Assembly (NCBI RefSeq): GCF_029873635.1
Contig: NC_080417.1
Coordinates: 28,239,682-28,303,681, forward strand
Length of the DNA: 64,000 nucleotides
Origin: Malania oleifera
Taxonomy: Eukaryota; Streptophyta; Magnoliopsida; Santalales; Ximeniaceae
Direction of reading: 5' to 3'
Shown here: positions 59,040 through 64,000 of the stretch, one piece after another
Numbering within the stretch: position 1 is the stretch's first letter
Layout: each line of letters begins with the position of its first letter
Notes under the pieces: model-generated
Seen by the model: the letters and a program-made list of their open reading frames with translations, nothing else
Told to the model about the DNA's origin: nothing
The model's database searches: none
Program-made: the position numbers and the translations under genes

Positions 59040-59660
59040 GAGCATCGGCCTATCAAAAACTTAACCCAAGAGTATTGTAACCCACCTCAGTTTCTTTATG
59101 TCATTTTGATCGATCTCTTAAGCAACCCCAGGGTGTGGTGGAAGACGTGGTAGTCAAGGTGGGAAATTTCCATTACCCTGTTGATTTCATCATTTTTAAA
59201 CATGGATACCTCCACAAACCCAATCCTTGTCCTTTTGGGATGACCATTCCTTGCCATGTCTAATGCCTGCATTCAATGTAGGACGAGGATTATGAACATC
59301 TCATAGGGCCACAAGCAACGTAGGCTGAGTATATTTAATGCCTCCCAAAATCCACTTAAAGTCGTCCAATTTGTAGATGAGGATGTGATTGATAAAATTG
59401 TTAGGAAAGCAACTCCTTCAATGCTATGGTAATACCAGTGGGATAGAACACTTCAACTTGACAGCCCTACCATTGCTGAATTTGAGGACCCTTTTGAGCA
59501 ACTCATAGCAAAACAAGATTCGGGGCCCAATTCTAAAATTCGGGTGTGAGGACGCAAAGAGAGAAGCCACTGCCACTTGGGAGCTAGGATGAGTCCAACT
59601 TGAGCTTCAATGCGTCTGGTTAAAGATGGTAAACTTAGCGCTTCCGAGAGGCAACCCGAT
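59040..59660 (+). pseudogene. Athila protease remnant fused to post-integrase segment
   Basis: Contains NFHYPVDFIIFKHG in one frame and FLAMSNACIQCRTRIMNIS in another, the two halves of the Athila protease, with the catalytic D-T/S-x site lost. FVDEDVIDKIVRKATPSML follows. Without any RT or integrase text it passes at about 59460-59520 into FEQLIAKQDSG and RLVKDGKLSASERQPDS, which stands at the end of pol in complete elements. This marks a deletion of some 3 kb. Confidence 0.7.
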
Positions 59661-62637
59661 AGTTTTTTTTTTTTTTTTTAACTCTTTGAATCCTTAGGAT
59701 AGTAAGAGTAGATTAAGTAGGGTTGAGATTTTTTCAAGTAGGATTGAGTATAAGTTGGGGGTGCAACAAAGTACAACGACCATCACGTATATGGGCGACC
59801 TGGTCGAGCCCCTACACCATTATGAGATTGGGAGATCCTGAAAGGGTCGACCATATCCGTAATCGAAACTAAGCTTTGTGCGACCTGGTCAAGAAACAAT
59901 AAGAACTCATTTAAAATCTACTTGACCCCAACTCTTCATCTCCCGCCTTCTCACTACAGCTTGGGCGAGCATAGTCGCCCTTTCCTCGCACTTGCTACTA
60001 GAGCAAGTCATGGCCCCATTGCACTCCCTCGCTATATCTTCTCTATCTGATTCATCTCTAGCATCCTCCCATGCATTGTCTCAGCCTGCTACTAAGAGGC
60101 GACGACTTCAAGCCATGCCACGGCGGGAGTCTTCATCGTAGGGCCGGTAGGGTCCCGAGTCCCAAAAGGAGGTTGTGCACGTAGCTCAGGCTCCTCGCAT
60201 GCGTCTATGGATGACACCACAACGAGGGTTGGCCCCATGACCAGGGGGCTCACTGCACATAGTAACACCATCATTCTAGTAACAGACCTCTATTGATCTT
60301 CATGAGATCCGATTTCCCCACCCCCTGCCATTCCACCACTTCTAGCCGACCATGCCATATACCCACCATCAAAGGTTTCTAGTCCTCCAACCACTGCACC
60401 TCTGGTTCCCAAACCTAACCCACAACCGTGGCCATACCATTTTCAATCATATCGGTCCCTCCCACCACGTACCATGCCCAATCAGTCGCAGCCCCTCCAG
60501 GCTCTCCAACCATGTCATACTCGACCCTCACTCTCCCCTAGCTGGCTTCAGTACTTGCGAGAAATGACACCTTCTTGTGATGCAGCATTAGCCCAACCAC
60601 TGATGTTTTCGTCTAATTCAGATTCTAACTCTGAGTCTATCTAGAATCAGCACTACTATGAAATTTACTTTTGGGTCTTGTATTCTGCCTCTACCACATA
60701 GGGTTGCTTTCTTTCTTCTTTTTCTGGTTAGCCTTGTTTTTGTAGCAATCTCAATATTTGTAATATGCCTTTCTACATTGTATTGCTGGAATCTTAATGA
60801 AAAATTTCATGGTGTTTTTGGTCATTTTGTGTCTTTTGTGCTACTATGTCGATTTGCATGCAAGACTCGTTTGAACATTATATTTTGCAAGAACACTATT
60901 GTTTTTATTTTAGCATCATGCACTATCCTATCCCTTGCCCGGGTTCTATTTTCTATCCACACTTCAGTGAGGACACTGAAGTTCTAAGTTGGGGTAGGGG
61001 GTAATACACTATGTGGCACATTCATGCACATGAAGGACACAATTTTCATGCATTCAAAAATTTTCTCAGTAAGTAGTATATGTTTCATAACATGATAACA
61101 ACTAGTTTACTCTTTTTACATGCATCTATATAACTCATACGTTACATGCGTAGGCCTATCTATTATATGATTCTATTACGCTCACCAACAATGTAATGAG
61201 CCATTTGTATATGGTTTCACATTAAACGGCCTAATGAACTATCATTTCGCTCTGGAAGGGTCAATTAGTGATGCATTTGTGTTAATATTGATGTGTGAAA
61301 TCTTGTATTCAATGGTACTTCATGAGACTTAAAAACACACTTACACGGGATTTGTAACACTTAAGGTTCTTTGAGAACATTGAGAGAACAACTGTGGTGA
61401 CTATAACACCTTGTGAGGTATTGTTAAGCCATTCATTCATTGCTCGAGTTTTTGACATCAAACTCTAAGTTTTTGACATTAAACTCTGAGTTTATAAAAC
61501 TCAACTTTACTTTTTTCTAGATACGCCTTGTTAACTAGTCTTTATCCTTGCATTTGCTGGCCTAGAGGTGACATCAAGTGGAGAGATAAACTTAGGTCTT
61601 GTAGCTTACTCAAAACATGAAAATTGAGCCACCTTAGAGAGAGATACACTTCATGGACTCCCTTCCAAGATGAATTTCCCATTGGTGGTATGAAGATAAC
61701 CAAGGGTGTAATGATTGTCCTAGCTTACCAATAAATGAAAGTCAAAAGAAAGAATGAGCAGAAGATTAAAAAAAACAACTGCTCCAGAAGCAAGCAAAAT
61801 GGAAAACCAATGACACGACACCATGTTCTTACAAATATCAGGAATCTTCAAGCTGACCAATGCATTTGCGGTGTTTATGTCAAATCTGTGAAAGGATCGA
61901 TCTATGGTGGTGGTCTTGATTGGGTGTGGTGAGTAAGTGAGAAGATGCTAAGGTGAAGGACCCAACACCTCACAAATAGGTTGGATCCCATCCTTTTGAG
62001 GCTAGTCCATTCCATGCTTAACCTTAGTTCTTCAAAATACGTAGGATGTTTGATCAAAACATTCTTCCTCACATATAGGAGTGAACCCCTTTTCTTGAGT
62101 GTTTTCTATTCTGAGGGCATACCAGTGAGGTTGATTCAAGACAACTGTTATGTAGGTGTCCAAAGGTACCCTGAGTGTGATAAATCATGCACCTTACATA
62201 TGCCTTGTGATGTACCTAGCAATGCTTGAAACTACATAGTAATATTAGCGCTGAATTGAAATTGTTGGTTGATCCCCTTAGAGTTGTATCTTTGGTGTAA
62301 TAGTTGTGCTGTGTTGAGACTTGCATGAATGAATTGCTACGGAGTGTGTATAATGGAATCATGAATGAACAGGTTTACATGTAACTGGGTCATATTTTGT
62401 ATGTGAAATGGTAAGGTTCTTGTTACATGCAAATATTTTCTAATATTCACTAAGCAAGTGTTTTTGGGAATCGCCTTGAAAACCCTCATGAGACGAGAAC
62501 TCATCCACTAGGATCAACCTGGGGGTTTAAATCCTTGTTGCATATGGTAAATGCAATTGTGTTTCCTGCGAAAGAGGATATAGGTAGGATTTGGTAGCTT
62601 TCTTAGATTTTGGTTTGCTCGAGGACTATCAAAGTGT
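59661..62637 (+). other. Athila 3' region (env position), broken ORFs only
   Basis: A short ORF at 60010-60137 (MAPLHSLAISSLSDSS, then ATKRRRLQAM, nuclear-signal-like) resembles the start of the ORF found behind pol in Athila elements, but stops after about 42 codons. A frame at 60658-60987 encodes a hydrophobic 109-residue peptide (LFLVSLVFVAISIFVICL), too short and isolated to name. The rest is non-coding. This is the place where Athila elements carry an env-like gene; no intact one is present. Confidence 0.5.
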
Positions 62638-62650
62638 AAGTTGGGGGCTG
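62638..62650 (+). other. polypurine tract of the Athila-like element
   Basis: AAGTTGGGGGCTG directly before the LTR start TGATGAGTCC. Confidence 0.75.
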
Positions 62651-64000
62651 TGATGAGTCCCTAAAATATATGATTTTAGACCCTCATTTACCTGTGCTTA
62701 TCTTCATTTTACTATTTATTTACATAGAGTTATCATTATTTAGAGCTATGTAAGGTTTGTTTGTCTTTTTAGGAAAAACAGGTTAAAACCATGGAGTTAG
62801 GCATTACAAGAAGACAAGGAGGATTTGGAGGATTCAAAGCTCGAATTCAGACATTCAGCCAAGCTCCAAAGGCTTCAGATCATAAATGGACAATAATATG
62901 ATGCTTGACTATGTGGCGTGACTAGCAAACCACAAGGGCAACTTAGTCTTCCACTGCAAACTCCAAGGTTCAGACTGAGATCAGAATGCTGCAAGGTTCG
63001 ACCAAGTGCTCGACCAAGTGACCCACTAGGGCGACCACGTCAAGATGCTGAGATAGAACTAAAATTTAGAAGTACTGAGAGTCTCAACGAAGCGTTTGAC
63101 CAAGAGACCTTCAGGGGCGACTATATCGAGATACTAAGATTTCTTAAAGATTGAGATACTGCAAGTCTCGACCATCAACTCGACCATCAAGACCCTGAGG
63201 CGCGACAAAGTCGAAGAAATTGAAGATTTGAATCCCTGACTTCCCGCAAGTCTCAACTAAGGCGTGCACAAGAATGACAGAGGAGTGACTTGGTTGACAA
63301 CGACAATCTTCTGCACGAGATTTGCTGCAAACCTTCCTAATTTGTAAAACAAATCTTGTAAACCCTAGAGTCTATAAGTATTCACTATGAACACAAGCTC
63401 TGGGTTCCTCTTTGGCCTCTCTTAGGTGAGTGACAGACCTAAGAAGTCATTAAAAGTCAAGATAGAATAGGATTAGAATAGTTTTGGCTTGTGTATGGAG
63501 TGTCTGACGACCTGTGACAACCGGCGGCGTTCATGCAACAACCATGTATATTAGGATCTCCTCTTGTACTTTTGGCGTTAGTGACAAACGTTTGAAATGA
63601 TAAAAGGATGATCTTTTTACTCTTGCTTTCATTTATTGCTTTCAAATTACTGCTTTCCATTTACTTGTTGTGTGTTTGATGAAAGGTTGCAGATAAGGAT
63701 AAGCACTGCTACATATCAGTCAGAGGGAAATAGTCGACTACGGAACCACGGAGGTGTTTGTTATCGTTGAGACAGGATATACTCTGGTTCCCGACCGTAC
63801 TCCAAATGGTTGGTGCACCCTTGCTACCATGTGCCCTCGATCGCCCCTCTCCTGCTTTGGACTGCATGGGTTGGTACTTCTATGGAAGTCTGGGTGAACG
63901 TAGTTAGAGGCATGGAGTCCAACGTCTGATTTTGACCACAGTATCACTTTGCAAGAGTAGGGTAACTTAGAAATTTATTTGCTTTCCAGTAGTTTAGATT
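62651..64000 (+). repeat. 3' LTR of Athila-like element, cut by window end
   Basis: Starts TGATGAGTCCCTAAAATATATG; 63493-64000 aligns with 56101-56608. From the 5' copy, about 240 bp should lie beyond the window. It includes five short repeats around CTCGACCA/GCGACCA (62990-63190). Confidence 0.87.

Larger units (their letters stand above)
56101..64000 (+). mobile_element. Athila-like Ty3 element, pol-deleted, both LTRs incomplete
   Basis: 5' LTR remnant 56101-56850, PBS 56856-56873, gag from about 57030, protease remnant about 59150-59340, then a direct jump to the segment that normally follows integrase. An env-position region with small broken ORFs, PPT 62638-62650, and 3' LTR 62651 to beyond the window follow. 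RT, RNase H and integrase are missing. The gag carries many stops. Such deletion derivatives can be mobilised only in trans, if at all. Confidence 0.85.

Noticed and set aside
60658-60987. Hydrophobic 109-codon frame considered as an envelope-like transmembrane protein
   Set aside because: Short, isolated, no signal for a surface domain or fusion region and no conserved motif; it stands in the env position of the Athila-like element but cannot be supported as an env gene.

Overview
This is a window of plant nuclear DNA, almost certainly an angiosperm and probably a eudicot. It is AT-rich, it is dominated by nested LTR retrotransposons with PBSs for plant initiator tRNA-Met or tRNA-Asp, and its one host gene that looks intact encodes a UGT72-type UDP-glycosyltransferase. 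No bacterial signals (operons, Shine-Dalgarno sites, CRISPR, IS elements) were seen. The species cannot be told from the sequence alone.

Layout. 106-11280: a 10-kb chromodomain-bearing Ty3/gypsy element (minus strand) sits in a tandemly duplicated copia-LTR/flank unit and is itself split by a 1684-bp copia solo LTR with a perfect 5-bp TSD. 12998-15306: a non-coding element with long terminal inverted repeats. 16306-21686: two decayed copia fragments fused head to head, one of them split by a 1985-bp solo LTR. 23047-32184: a copia element with both LTRs and a perfect TSD (AAAGT), split by a 3.8-kb LTR-like insertion with its own TSD (CGGTA). 33328-40956: a minus-strand copia element (TSD ATATT), split by a 2.2-kb solo LTR (TSD ACCAT). 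41207-43754: the glycosyltransferase gene between two related hAT-type MITEs in opposite orientation; one MITE sits exactly at the stop codon. 44802-46146: another copia solo LTR (TSD ATATG). 46596-52200: a LINE endonuclease fragment broken by the left end of a CACTA element that carries gene-like passengers, a large inverted duplication and the N-terminal part of a TNP2 transposase. 52200-56100: the gag end plus 5' LTR of a SIRE/Maximus-like copia element. 56101-64000: an Athila-like Ty3 element that has lost most of pol and runs off the window.

All retroelement reading frames seen carry stops, frameshifts or deletions, so none looks autonomous. The most interesting material is structural: the MITE that replaced the stop codon of the glycosyltransferase, the MITE pair around that gene, a roughly 330-bp-arm inverted duplication inside the CACTA element, and a palindromic SalI-core motif shared by LTRs of otherwise unrelated Ty1 and Ty3 families. 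No wholly new biochemical system is apparent.
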